64,000 nucleotides of DNA from Candidatus Halocynthiibacter alkanivorans (lineage in GTDB: Bacteria > Pseudomonadota > Alphaproteobacteria > Rhodobacterales > Rhodobacteraceae). Below, piece after piece: positions 35,393 to 45,643 of this stretch; position 1 is the stretch's first letter; every line of letters starts with the position of its first letter. Position numbers and translations under genes: made by a program. The notes under the pieces were generated by a model. The model did no database searches and was not told where the DNA came from. It saw only the letters and a program-made list of their open reading frames with translations. Location: the NCBI RefSeq assembly GCF_003333265.1, contig NZ_QOLB01000159.1:1-64000 (forward strand), given 5' to 3'.

Positions 35393-36151
35393 TCAGCTCT
35401 GGTGGATCACGGTGCCCCAGTCGGTACAACTGGCCGCAAGGGCAGGGGGCAGCGCCATGTCGGTGAACATCGCATCGATATTGCGGATGGAACCGATGCG
35501 TGCCGGAGCGCTGCGCTGAAACTTTGAATGATCCGCCACCAGGTAGGACTGGCGCGCTTGTTTCAGGATGGCGCGCGACACCCCCACCTCCTGGATGTCA
35601 AAATCAAGCATGTCGCCGTCTTCATCCAGCGCCGAACAGCCAATCACCGCCAGGTCAAATTTGAATAATTCGATCGCGGTGGTGGTCAGGGCGCCAATCA
35701 GCCCGCCATCAGTACGCCGCAGCGAGCCGCCGGCCACCACGATATCGCAATCGGGGTTGGCGACCAGGATATTGGCCACATTCATGTTGTTGGTGACCAC
35801 CATCAGATTGCGGTGATGCAGCAATTCGCGCGCCACCGCCTCCGTCGAGGTGCCGATATTGAGAAACACCGATGCATTGTTTGGAATCGCGGCGGCACAG
35901 GCGCGGGCAATGCGGGATTTTGCGGCCTCGTTCAGCCGCCGCCGGTCCTCATAGCCGATGTTGGAGACGCCCGAGGGCAGGATGGCGCCGCCATGCACCC
36001 GTTCCAGGCGGCCGGCATCGGCCAGTTCGGTCAGATCGCGGCGGATGGTTTGCACTGTCACATCAAAGCGCCGGGCGAGGTCTTCAACCGTGACCTTGCC
36101 CTCGCTGCGGGCGATTTCGAGAATATCGGGCTGGCGGAAAGTCTGGGACAT
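35393..36151 (-). CDS. glpR: Glycerol regulon repressor GlpR (DeoR family)
   Basis: A 252-residue DeoR-type repressor with helix-turn-helix KVTVEDLARRFDVTVQTIRR near residues 15-40 and a sugar-phosphate-sensing C-terminal domain (VFLNIGTSTEAVARELL). The ligand in the family is glycerol-3-phosphate. ATG at 36151 is preferred; a TTG nine codons upstream has no better signal. Divergent placement from glpD and GlpR-type half-sites in the gap support this identity over other DeoR members. Confidence 0.88.
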   Translation of the reverse strand: MSQTFRQPDILEIARSEGKVTVEDLARRFDVTVQTIRRDLTELADAGRLERVHGGAILPSGVSNIGYEDRRRLNEAAKSRIARACAAAIPNNASVFLNIGTSTEAVARELLHHRNLMVVTNNMNVANILVANPDCDIVVAGGSLRRTDGGLIGALTTTAIELFKFDLAVIGCSALDEDGDMLDFDIQEVGVSRAILKQARQSYLVADHSKFQRSAPARIGSIRNIDAMFTDMALPPALAASCTDWGTVIHQS

Positions 36152-36394
36152 GGGAGGCCTTTGTTCGCTTTTTTCCAACTATGTTCGTTTTTCGCATTGA
36201 TACAAGCCGCGCGGTCGATTTTTCGAAAAAAGTGAACGGTTCTGAGGCATATATTGCTGAATGTTCGGTTCGGCGGGGCCACGCGGGGAATATTTCGATC
36301 CACGATCAGAAGGAATATGAACATAAACGAACAAAAACTATTGACCGTTTGTGTGCGTTTGTGGTTGGTTTGAACTCTAGCAACCTTCAGGCCA
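36152..36394. promoter_or_regulatory. glpR/glpD divergent control region with GlpR half-sites
   Basis: A 243-bp region. TATGTTCGTT at 36180-36189 is an exact match to the enterobacterial GlpR half-site WATKYTCGWW. One-mismatch copies are at 36260-36269 (AATGTTCGGT) and, inverted, at 36326-36335; weaker ones lie at 36160 and 36317. The array should let GlpR repress both glpR and the glp operon until glycerol-3-phosphate builds up. Confidence 0.7.
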
Positions 36395-38011
36395 ATGGAA
36401 TCATCTGTGTCAGAGCAACCCGAAAACGAAATTGTTGATCTGTTTGTGATCGGCGGCGGTATCAACGGCTGTGGCATTGCCCGCGATGCAGCAGGGCGCG
36501 GCCTGAGTGTTGAGCTGGCGGAAATGAACGACCTGGCCTCGGCTACCTCTTCTGCCTCCACCAAACTGTTTCACGGCGGTCTGCGCTATCTGGAGTATTT
36601 CGAATTTCGCCTGGTGCGCGAAGCGCTGATCGAACGCGAAACCCTGCTGCGGGCGATGCCCCATATCAGCTGGCCGATGCGCTTTGTGCTGCCTTACCAC
36701 GAAGACATGCGCTTTGAAGGCGAAACGCCGACCTCCAATATCCTGAAATATGTGATGCCCTGGATGAAGGGCCGCAGGCCGGCCTGGCTGATCCGCCTGG
36801 GTTTGTTTCTCTATGATCACCTCGGCGGCCGTAAAATCCTGCCGGCGACCCGCACAGTGGATCTGCAACAGGATCCGGCCGGTCAGCCGCTGCGCGACAA
36901 GTTCGCCAAAGCCTATGAATATTCCGATTGTTGGATTGAAGACAGCCGTCTGGTGGTGCTGAATGCACGTGATGCTGAGGCTCGCGGTGCCAGGATTCAC
37001 ACTCAGACCAAGGTGGTGATGGCCGAAAGGGTGGGCCAACTCTGGCATATCACCACCGAAGATCGTGCCACGGGCCAGACCAGCGTGACCCAGGCGCGTA
37101 TGCTGGTCAACGCCGGTGGCCCCTGGGTCGAAAACGTGATCCGCAACACAGTAAATATCACCCCGCGCGAAAGGGTGCGCCTGGTTCGCGGCTCCCATAT
37201 CGTCACCCGCAAACTGTTTGACCACGGCAAATGTTACTTTTTCCAGGGCGAAGACGGGCGCATCATTTTCGCTATCCCTTATGAAACCGACTTCACCCTG
37301 ATTGGCACCACAGACGCGGAACACGCTGATCCGTCAGAAAAACCGGTCTGCACTGACGCCGAGGCCGATTATCTTTGCGCCTTCGCGTCGAAGTATTTAA
37401 AAGAACCGGTCACGCGCGAAGATGTGGTCTGGAGCTATTCCGGGGTGCGGCCGCTGTACGATGACGGCGCCAGTTCGGCAACCGCCGCGACGCGGGATTA
37501 TGTGCTGAAAGTGGACGAAGAGGGCGGCGCGCCGCTGCTCAATGTCTTTGGCGGCAAAATCACCACCTACCGCAAGCTGGCCGAACATGCGCTGGCGAAA
37601 ATTGCACCCTTCTTCAAAGGTGCGGATCAGGGCTGGACCGCCGGGGTGGCGCTGCCGGGTGGTGACTTTCCGGTCGATGGGGTGCAGGATCTTGTTGAGC
37701 AGTTGCATCAAAGCCACCCGTTCCTGAGCGCGCCCTGGGCGCTGCGGCTGGTGCGGGCCTATGGCACTGATGCACTTAAGATACTCGGAGACGCGCAGAG
37801 CGCGGCGGATCTTGGCGAGAATTTTGGCGCCACGCTGACCGAATCAGAACTGCGCTGGCTGTTTGAAAAAGAATATGCGCGCTGCGCCGAAGATGTGATC
37901 TGGCGGCGCTCAAAACTTGGCCTGCGTCTTGATGCGGACCAGGTGACACGAATCGAAACATGGATGCAGGCGGCACTGGCCGGAAACGGCCGCACAGACC
38001 AGACGGTCTGA
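36395..38011 (+). CDS. glpD: Aerobic glycerol-3-phosphate dehydrogenase
   Basis: A 538-residue FAD enzyme that oxidises sn-glycerol-3-phosphate to dihydroxyacetone phosphate at the inner membrane and passes electrons to quinone. The FAD-binding GGGINGCG loop is at residues 20-27, with SSASTKLFHGGLRYLE typical of GlpD. Length is normal. It is the first gene of the glp transcript, with glpS 20 bp downstream. Confidence 0.96.
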   Translation: MESSVSEQPENEIVDLFVIGGGINGCGIARDAAGRGLSVELAEMNDLASATSSASTKLFHGGLRYLEYFEFRLVREALIERETLLRAMPHISWPMRFVLPYHEDMRFEGETPTSNILKYVMPWMKGRRPAWLIRLGLFLYDHLGGRKILPATRTVDLQQDPAGQPLRDKFAKAYEYSDCWIEDSRLVVLNARDAEARGARIHTQTKVVMAERVGQLWHITTEDRATGQTSVTQARMLVNAGGPWVENVIRNTVNITPRERVRLVRGSHIVTRKLFDHGKCYFFQGEDGRIIFAIPYETDFTLIGTTDAEHADPSEKPVCTDAEADYLCAFASKYLKEPVTREDVVWSYSGVRPLYDDGASSATAATRDYVLKVDEEGGAPLLNVFGGKITTYRKLAEHALAKIAPFFKGADQGWTAGVALPGGDFPVDGVQDLVEQLHQSHPFLSAPWALRLVRAYGTDALKILGDAQSAADLGENFGATLTESELRWLFEKEYARCAEDVIWRRSKLGLRLDADQVTRIETWMQAALAGNGRTDQTV

Positions 38012-38031
38012 ACGCTACTGGGAGGAATGAT

Positions 38032-39120
38032 ATGGCTCTTGAGTTTCAGGGAGTCTCAAAAGTTGTGAACGGCCAGGTGCACATACACCCGACCGACCTG
38101 ATGCTTCACAGCGGGACAATGAACGTTTTACTGGGCCCGACACTTTCGGGCAAAACCTCGCTGATGCGGTTGATGGCCGGGCTGGACGTGCCCAATACCG
38201 GCCGCATCCTCTGGCAGGGCAAGGACGTCACCGGCATGCGGGTGCAGGACCGCAAAGTGGCAATGGTCTATCAGCAGTTCATCAACTACCCGTCGATGAG
38301 CGTCTACGACAATATTGCCAGCCCGATGCGGCTGATGGGAAAATCTGCCACTGAGGTGGACAAAGCGGTGCACAAAGCCGCAGATCTGATGCGGTTAAGC
38401 CCGTTTCTGGACCGCAAACCGCTGGAACTCTCCGGCGGCCAGCAACAGCGCTGTGCGCTTGCACGCGCGCTGGTCAAAGACGCCGGCCTGGTGCTGCTGG
38501 ATGAACCGCTGGCCAACCTGGATTACAAACTGCGGGAAGAGCTGCGTTCAGAGATCCCGAAAATCTTTGAAGAAGCCGGATCCATCTTTGTCTATGCCAC
38601 CACCGAGCCGGAAGAGGCACTGCTGCTGGGCGGCAATACCGCCACCGTGTGGCAGGGCAGGGTGATCCAGTTTGGCCTGACACCGGATGTCTACCGCCAC
38701 CCGCTGAATGCCACCTCGGCGCGGGTGTTTTCTGATCCGCCGATGAACTTTCTCGAAGTGCGCAAATCCGGCGGCCGGCTGGAGTTCGGCGACGGTCAGT
38801 CCGTGGCGGTGACCGGGCCCGCGGCGGCGCTCACCGACGGCATCTACCGCGCCGGTTTCCGCCCCAACCATCTGGAGCTGAACCAGCACGTCAAAGACGC
38901 GATGCAGTTCAACACGCGGTTGCATGTGACCGAGATCACCGGCTCTGAGACCTTTGTGCATCTGGAACACCACGGCGAACGCTGGGTCGGTCTGATGCAC
39001 GGGGTGCAGGACCTGACACTCGGCGCCGATCTGCCGGTCTGGCTGGATCCGGCACATGTTTATCTTTTTGCACAGGACGGCAGCCTTGCGGCACCGGCGT
39101 CCTATGCGGTCGCGGCATAA
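38032..39120 (+). CDS. glpS: Glycerol ABC transporter ATPase GlpS
   Basis: A 362-residue ATP-binding subunit of the MalK/UgpC type, with a C-terminal TOBE-like domain. ATG at 38032 has GGAGGA five bases upstream. Walker A is an unusual GPTLSGKTS, the signature ELSGGQQQR and Walker B LVLLDEPLANLD are canonical, but the H-loop reads VYATTEPEEA where a His normally follows VYVT. It matches GlpS of the glpSTPQUV glycerol transporter known from Rhizobium leguminosarum and works as a heterodimer with GlpT. Confidence 0.9.
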   Translation: MALEFQGVSKVVNGQVHIHPTDLMLHSGTMNVLLGPTLSGKTSLMRLMAGLDVPNTGRILWQGKDVTGMRVQDRKVAMVYQQFINYPSMSVYDNIASPMRLMGKSATEVDKAVHKAADLMRLSPFLDRKPLELSGGQQQRCALARALVKDAGLVLLDEPLANLDYKLREELRSEIPKIFEEAGSIFVYATTEPEEALLLGGNTATVWQGRVIQFGLTPDVYRHPLNATSARVFSDPPMNFLEVRKSGGRLEFGDGQSVAVTGPAAALTDGIYRAGFRPNHLELNQHVKDAMQFNTRLHVTEITGSETFVHLEHHGERWVGLMHGVQDLTLGADLPVWLDPAHVYLFAQDGSLAAPASYAVAA

Positions 39121-39130
39121 GGGCAGGGAC

Positions 39131-40203
<1,073 letters not shown>

Positions 40204-40207
<4 letters not shown>

Positions 40208-40302
40208 GCGCGCTTTTTCTGACCCAGGTGGCCGTCCCGATGACCATCCCGGTGACTTACGCCGACCCCGCCCCGCAGCAGGAGAGCACAGACAATGGAT
40301 AA
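40204..40302 (+). CDS. Candidate 32-residue micro-ORF between glpT and glpP
   Basis: A short frame starts with ATG at 40204 overlapping the glpT stop (ATGA) and stops with TAA at 40300-40302, eight bases inside glpP. It begins MSALFLTQVAVPM and has no family match. Its position would couple translation from glpT to glpP. It may instead be chance; codon context cannot decide. Confidence 0.4.
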
Positions 40303-41170
40303 AACCGTCAATCAAAAAGCCTGGTTTCTGATCCTGCCGGTGTTGATCCTGGTGGCATTTTCGGCGGTGGTGCCGCTGATGACCGTGGTGAATTATTCGA
40401 TCCAGGACACCTTTGGCAACAATCAGTTCTTCTGGGTCGGGCTGGAGTGGTTTGAGGACATCCTGTCGTCAGAGCGGATGTGGAATGCGCTTGGCCGCCA
40501 GTTGTCCTATTCGGCGATTATCCTGATGATCGAAGTGCCGCTGGGCATTTATGTTGCGCTGCATATGCCCAAGAAAAAGGGTTTCAGCGCCTCGATCTGT
40601 CTCGTGCTGATGTCGCTGCCCCTGCTGATCCCGTGGAACGTGGTTGGCACCATCTGGCAGATTTTCGGCCGCGTCGATATCGGCCTGCTGGGCTACACAC
40701 TCGAAAAGCTCGGCATTTCTTACAACTACACCCAGAACTTCTATGCGGCCTGGTTCACATTGATCATAATGGATGTCTGGCACTGGACCTCACTGGTGGC
40801 GCTGCTGGCCTATGCGGGTCTGCAATCCATCCCTGATGCCTATTACCAGGCGGCAAAAATCGATCAGGCCAGCCGCTGGAACGTGTTCCGCTATATCGAG
40901 CTGCCGAAAATGCAGGGTGTGCTGATGATCGCCATCCTGCTGCGGTTCATGGACAGTTTCATGATCTATACCGAACCGTTTGTGGTCACCGGCGGCGGGC
41001 CGGGCAATGCCACCACCTTCCTGTCGATTGACCTGGTGAAAATGGCGCTGGGACAGTTTGACCTCGGTCCGGCAGCGGCATTCTCGATCATGTACTTCCT
41101 GGTGATCCTGCTGATTTCCTGGGTGTTTTACACCGTGATGACAACTCTGGACAAAAGGGATGGCGTATAA
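40295..41170 (+). CDS. glpP: Glycerol ABC transporter permease GlpP
   Basis: A 291-residue inner-membrane permease of the MalF/UgpA type with about six helices. The EAA loop is at YYQAAKIDQASRWNVFRYIELP near the C-terminal third, contacting the ATPases. AGGAGA lies eight bases before the ATG. Its stop shares a base with the glpQ start (TAATG). Confidence 0.92.
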   Translation: MDKTVNQKAWFLILPVLILVAFSAVVPLMTVVNYSIQDTFGNNQFFWVGLEWFEDILSSERMWNALGRQLSYSAIILMIEVPLGIYVALHMPKKKGFSASICLVLMSLPLLIPWNVVGTIWQIFGRVDIGLLGYTLEKLGISYNYTQNFYAAWFTLIIMDVWHWTSLVALLAYAGLQSIPDAYYQAAKIDQASRWNVFRYIELPKMQGVLMIAILLRFMDSFMIYTEPFVVTGGGPGNATTFLSIDLVKMALGQFDLGPAAAFSIMYFLVILLISWVFYTVMTTLDKRDGV

Positions 41171-41994
41171 TGGCTTCGATACCTGCGCAACGCACCCGCC
41201 CCCGTTTCAACATCGTGATGGTGCTGTATATTCTGTTCATGTTGCTGCCGATCTACTGGCTGATCAACATGAGCCTGAAAACCAATGCAGAAATCATCTC
41301 AACCTTCAGCCTCTGGCCGCAAAACCTGACGTTTGCCAATTATGCCACCATCCTGACCGATTCCAGCTGGTACCTGGGATATGTCAACTCGATGATCTAT
41401 GTGAGCATCAACATGGTGATCAGCCTCGTGGTGGCGCTGCCGGCAGCCTACGCCTTCAGCCGCTACAGTTTTATGGGCGACAAACACCTGTTTTTCTGGC
41501 TGCTGACCAACCGGATGTCACCACCTGCAGTATTCGCGCTGCCATTCTTTCAGCTCTATTCTTCGGTCGGGCTGTTTGACACCCATATTGCGGTGGCACT
41601 GGCGCATACCCTGTTCAACGTGCCGCTGGCGGTGTGGATCCTCGAAGGCTTCATGCGCGGCGTGCCAAAAGAGATCGACGAAACCGCCTATATCGACGGC
41701 TATTCCTTTCCGCGGTTTTTCGTCCGCATCTTCACCCCGCTGATCTCAAGCGGCATCGGTGTGGCGGCGTTTTTCATCTTCATGTTCTCATGGGTGGAAC
41801 TGCTGCTGTCGCGCACGCTGACCTCGGTGAATGCCAAACCCATCGCTGCGGTAATGACCCGCACGGTATCGGCTTCTGGCATGGACTGGGGCGTGCTGGC
41901 GGCGGCCGGGGTGCTGACCATCCTGCCCGGCGCGCTGGTGATCTATTTCGTGCGCAACCACATTGCCAAGGGCTTTGCCCTCGGCCGGGTTTAA
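41170..41994 (+). CDS. glpQ: Glycerol ABC transporter permease GlpQ
   Basis: A 274-residue permease of the MalG/UgpE type. The EAA-loop IDETAYIDGYSFPRFFVRIF is clear, and six helices can be traced. It pairs with GlpP. The name follows the rhizobial glpSTPQUV operon and is not the glycerophosphodiesterase GlpQ of E. coli. Confidence 0.92.
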   Translation: MASIPAQRTRPRFNIVMVLYILFMLLPIYWLINMSLKTNAEIISTFSLWPQNLTFANYATILTDSSWYLGYVNSMIYVSINMVISLVVALPAAYAFSRYSFMGDKHLFFWLLTNRMSPPAVFALPFFQLYSSVGLFDTHIAVALAHTLFNVPLAVWILEGFMRGVPKEIDETAYIDGYSFPRFFVRIFTPLISSGIGVAAFFIFMFSWVELLLSRTLTSVNAKPIAAVMTRTVSASGMDWGVLAAAGVLTILPGALVIYFVRNHIAKGFALGRV

Positions 41995-42005
41995 GGAGAC
42001 ACAAC

Positions 42006-42281
42006 ATGGCATGGATGGCCTGGACCAACCCGACAATAATTTTCTTTGTCGTCATCGCCTCGCTGATCGGTGGCTTCACCCTGATAGCGATTAAATTTCC
42101 TGAAACACCACGTGTCGGTGTTTTGCGGATCGAGACCACACGGGGAGACCGTTTGTTCATCTCCCTGCTCGGCTCGGCTTTTATCAACCTGGCCTGGATC
42201 GGGCTGACGGAGGGTATCAGCCAGTGGGGCGCGCTTGTGGTCTGCCTGATTTACGCCACAGCGGTATTTCGCTGGGTGTGA
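42006..42281 (+). CDS. glpU: Small membrane protein GlpU of the glycerol transporter operon
   Basis: A 91-residue protein with two or three hydrophobic segments (TIIFFVVIASLIGGFTLIAI near residues 10-29, then FINLAWIGL and LVVCLIYATAVF). It corresponds in place and size to GlpU in rhizobial glycerol operons, a DUF2160-type membrane protein of unclear role, perhaps stabilising the permease. ATG at 42006 lies close to AAGGAGA. Confidence 0.85.
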   Translation: MAWMAWTNPTIIFFVVIASLIGGFTLIAIKFPETPRVGVLRIETTRGDRLFISLLGSAFINLAWIGLTEGISQWGALVVCLIYATAVFRWV

Positions 42282-42338
42282 AAACGACCCGGGGAGCTGG
42301 CCAACCGGCCCCCGGAAATCTTACAACGGGAGAAAGTA

Positions 42339-44045
42339 ATGAGACTCAATTTTAAATCTACCACAGCGATTGCTTTGGCGCTTATGGCGGCTCCGGCATT
42401 TGCGGGTATCGAGGAAGCCAAAGAATTCCTTGATGCTGAAATCGGCGACCTTTCAGTCCTCGACCGCAGCGCCCAGGAAGCCGAAATGCAGTTCTTTATT
42501 GACGCTGCTAAACCGTTTGCCGGTATGGATATCCGGGTGGTGTCAGAAACCATCGCCACGCACGAATACGAATCCAAAGTGCTGGCCCCGGCCTTTACTG
42601 CCATCACTGGCATCAAGATCACCCATGATCTGATCGGCGAAGGTGATGTGGTTGAAAAACTGCAGACCCAGATGCAGACCGGTGAAAATATCTATGACGC
42701 CTATGTCAACGACTCCGACCTGATCGGCACCCACTGGCGTTATCAGCAGGTGCGCAACCTGACCGACTGGATGGCAGGCGAAGGCGCCGACGTCACCCTG
42801 GCAACACTGGATGTCGAAGATTTCATCGGCACTTCTTTCACCACTGGTCCGGACGGCAAACTCTACCAGCTGCCAACCCAGCAGTTTGCCAACCTCTACT
42901 GGTTCCGTCTCGACTGGTTCACCGATCCGGTTCTGATGGAAGAATTCAAAGCCAAATATGGCTATGATCTCGGTGTGCCGGTGAACTGGTCCGCTTATGA
43001 AGATATCGCGGAATTCTTCACCGGTCGTGAGCTGGACGGCCAAACCGTCTATGGCAACATGGACTATGGTAAAAAAGATCCATCCCTTGGCTGGCGCTTT
43101 ACTGATGCGTGGATGTCGATGGCCGGCATGGGCTCCAAAGGCGAACCCAATGGACTGCCTGTGGATGAATGGGGCATTCGTGTAAACGAAGGTTCCCAGC
43201 CAACCGGTTCCTGTGTGGCCCGTGGTGGTGCGACCAACTCGCCTGCGGCTGTCTATGCGATCGAAAAATACACCAGCTGGCTGAACAAATACTCGCCGCC
43301 CGCCGCGGCCGGTATGACCTTTGGCGAAGCCGGGCCTGTTCCGGCTCAGGGTGCGATCGCACAGCAAATGTTCTGGTACACCGCCTTTACCGCCAGCATG
43401 GTCGGCGAAGGTGCAGAAGCAGTGCTGAATGAGGACGGAACTCCGAAATGGCGCATGGCTCCAAGCCCGCACGGCGCCTATTGGGAAGAAGGCATGAAAA
43501 TCGGTTATCAGGACGCTGGTTCCTGGACACTGATGAAATCCACCCCGGTGGACCGTGCCAAAGCGGCCTGGCTCTATGCTCAGTTCGTTGTTTCCAAAAC
43601 GGTTGATCTGAAAAAGTCGCACACTGGTCTGACTTTCATTCGTGAATCGACCATCAACGATGCAAGCTTCACTGAACGTGCCGACAAACTTGGTGGTCTG
43701 GTCGAGTTCTACCGCTCACCAGCTCGTGTTCAGTGGTCGCCAACCGGTACCAATGTGCCTGATTACCCCAAGCTGGCTCAGCTGTGGTGGCAGAACATCG
43801 GTGACGCTTCCTCAGGTGCAAAAACCGCTCAGCAGGCGCTGGACAGCCTCTGCGCCGAGCAGGAAAAAGTGCTTGCCCGTCTGGAACGCGCCGGCATCCA
43901 GGGTGACCTGGGTCCAAAGCTGAATGACGAGATGGACGCTTCCTTCTGGCTGGACCAGCCTGGTTCGCCCAAAGCGAAACTGGCGAACGAAAATCCAGCT
44001 CCGCTGACCGTCAGCTACGAAGAACTGCTGGCTTCCTGGAAGTAA
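42339..44045 (+). CDS. glpV: Glycerol-binding protein of the ABC transporter, GlpV
   Basis: A 568-residue periplasmic solute-binding protein, longer than usual for family 1 (about 400-450). It has a signal peptide (TTAIALALMAAPAFAG, cleavage near residue 22) and the DAYVNDSDLIG and TQQFANLYWFR segments typical for this group. It ends the glpD-glpSTPQUV operon and would capture glycerol. AGGGAG-like sequences precede the ATG. Followed by a strong terminator. Confidence 0.9.
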   Translation: MRLNFKSTTAIALALMAAPAFAGIEEAKEFLDAEIGDLSVLDRSAQEAEMQFFIDAAKPFAGMDIRVVSETIATHEYESKVLAPAFTAITGIKITHDLIGEGDVVEKLQTQMQTGENIYDAYVNDSDLIGTHWRYQQVRNLTDWMAGEGADVTLATLDVEDFIGTSFTTGPDGKLYQLPTQQFANLYWFRLDWFTDPVLMEEFKAKYGYDLGVPVNWSAYEDIAEFFTGRELDGQTVYGNMDYGKKDPSLGWRFTDAWMSMAGMGSKGEPNGLPVDEWGIRVNEGSQPTGSCVARGGATNSPAAVYAIEKYTSWLNKYSPPAAAGMTFGEAGPVPAQGAIAQQMFWYTAFTASMVGEGAEAVLNEDGTPKWRMAPSPHGAYWEEGMKIGYQDAGSWTLMKSTPVDRAKAAWLYAQFVVSKTVDLKKSHTGLTFIRESTINDASFTERADKLGGLVEFYRSPARVQWSPTGTNVPDYPKLAQLWWQNIGDASSGAKTAQQALDSLCAEQEKVLARLERAGIQGDLGPKLNDEMDASFWLDQPGSPKAKLANENPAPLTVSYEELLASWK

Positions 44046-44052
44046 GCAGCTG

Positions 44053-44095
44053 AACGGGGCGCGCCTTTTCTCTCCCTGAGCGCGCCCCGTTTTCA
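44053..44095 (+). terminator. Rho-independent terminator after glpV
   Basis: The arms AACGGGGCGCG (44053-44063) and CGCGCCCCGTT (44081-44091) form an 11-bp stem followed by TTTTCATTT. It closes the glp transport operon; glpK downstream then needs its own promoter or read-through. Confidence 0.9.
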
Positions 44096-44158
44096 TTTGG
44101 ACATTCTGCCCCGTTTGGCGGAGATTAAGTCCGGAACCAAAGCAGAGCCCGGGGGCCT

Positions 44159-45643
44159 ATGACCTATATTCTTGCCATTGATCAGGGCACCACTTCCAGC
44201 CGTGCCATCCTGTTTGACGCCTCCATGCAGATTGCCGCCTCTGCGCAGGAGGAATTCCCCCAGCATTTCCCGCAGCCCGGATGGGTGGAACATGATCCCT
44301 CTGATCTCTGGGCCACCACCGCCGGCACCTGTCGCGAAGCGATGGAACGCGCCGGGGTGACGGCCAGTGACATCGCCGGCATCGGCATCACCAATCAACG
44401 TGAAACCACTCTGGTCTGGGACCGTCATACCGGCGAGCCCATTCACTATGCCATCGTCTGGCAGGACCGGCGCACCTCTGCGCTGTGCCAACACCTGAAG
44501 GCCGGCGGCCATGAGCCGCTGGTGACCGAAAAAACCGGCCTGCTGCTGGACCCGTATTTCTCCGGCACCAAACTGAAATGGCTGCTCGACAATGTGGAAG
44601 GCGCCCGTGCCCGCGCCGAGGCCGGCGACTTGCTGTTTGGCACGGTCGACACGTTCCTGATCTGGAAACTGACCGGCGGTGCCGCCCATGTGACAGATGC
44701 CACCAACGCGGCACGCACGTTGCTGTATGACATCCGCCTGGGCCGCTGGTCGTCAACCATGTGCAAACTGCTCGACATCCCGATGCAGATGCTGCCCGAA
44801 GTCAAAGATTGTGCCGCCGATTTTGGCCACAGCCGCGCCGATCTGTTCGGCGGCGAAATCCCCATTCTTGGCGTCGCCGGCGATCAGCAGGCCGCCACTG
44901 TCGGCCAGGCCTGTTTTGCTCCGGGCATGATGAAATCGACCTATGGCACCGGCTGTTTTGCCCTGCTCAACACCGGTGACACTCCGGTGCAATCTGACAA
45001 CCGGCTGCTGACCACCATCGCCTACCAGCTCGACGGCAAACCGACTTACGCGCTGGAGGGTTCGATCTTTGTCGCCGGCGCGGCGGTGCAATGGCTGCGC
45101 GACGGGCTGAAAATCATCCGCGACGCCAGCGAGACCCAGCCGCTGGCACAAGCCTCTGACCCGGCACAACCGGTGATCATGGTGCCGGCCTTTACCGGGT
45201 TGGGCGCGCCTTACTGGAATGCCGACTGCCGCGGTGCGGTGTTTGGGCTGACGCGCGGCACCGGGCCGGAAGAATTTGCCCGCGCAGCGCTGGAAAGTGT
45301 CGGGTATCAGACCCGCGATCTGCTGGAAGCGATGCAGGCCGACTGGGCCGGGCAGGGTGAAGCGACGCTGCGGGTCGACGGCGGCATGTCTGCCTCTGAC
45401 TGGGCGATGCAGTTTCTGGCCGATATTATCGGCGCGCCGGTCGACCGGCCCGAAGTTCTGGAAACCACCGCGCTCGGTGTGGCCTGGCTTGCGGGCATGC
45501 GCGCGGGGATCTATCCTGACCAGGCAGAATTTTCCCGTACCTGGGCGCTGGAACGCACCTTCACCCCGGACATGGAACCTGGCACACGGGATAATAAATA
45601 CGCCGCCTGGAAACGCGCGGTAAAAGCAACACTGGACGTATAA
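44159..45643 (+). CDS. glpK: Glycerol kinase
   Basis: A 494-residue FGGY-family kinase that phosphorylates glycerol to sn-glycerol-3-phosphate, the GlpD substrate and GlpR ligand. Motifs: [12 protein letters not shown] at the phosphate-1 loop, [15 protein letters not shown] and the C-terminal DGGMSASDW. Length is canonical. It completes the pathway glycerol uptake, kinase, dehydrogenase. Its stop shares a base with the next start (TAATG). Confidence 0.96.
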   Translation: MTYILAIDQGTTSSRAILFDASMQIAASAQEEFPQHFPQPGWVEHDPSDLWATTAGTCREAMERAGVTASDIAGIGITNQRETTLVWDRHTGEPIHYAIVWQDRRTSALCQHLKAGGHEPLVTEKTGLLLDPYFSGTKLKWLLDNVEGARARAEAGDLLFGTVDTFLIWKLTGGAAHVTDATNAARTLLYDIRLGRWSSTMCKLLDIPMQMLPEVKDCAADFGHSRADLFGGEIPILGVAGDQQAATVGQACFAPGMMKSTYGTGCFALLNTGDTPVQSDNRLLTTIAYQLDGKPTYALEGSIFVAGAAVQWLRDGLKIIRDASETQPLAQASDPAQPVIMVPAFTGLGAPYWNADCRGAVFGLTRGTGPEEFARAALESVGYQTRDLLEAMQADWAGQGEATLRVDGGMSASDWAMQFLADIIGAPVDRPEVLETTALGVAWLAGMRAGIYPDQAEFSRTWALERTFTPDMEPGTRDNKYAAWKRAVKATLDV

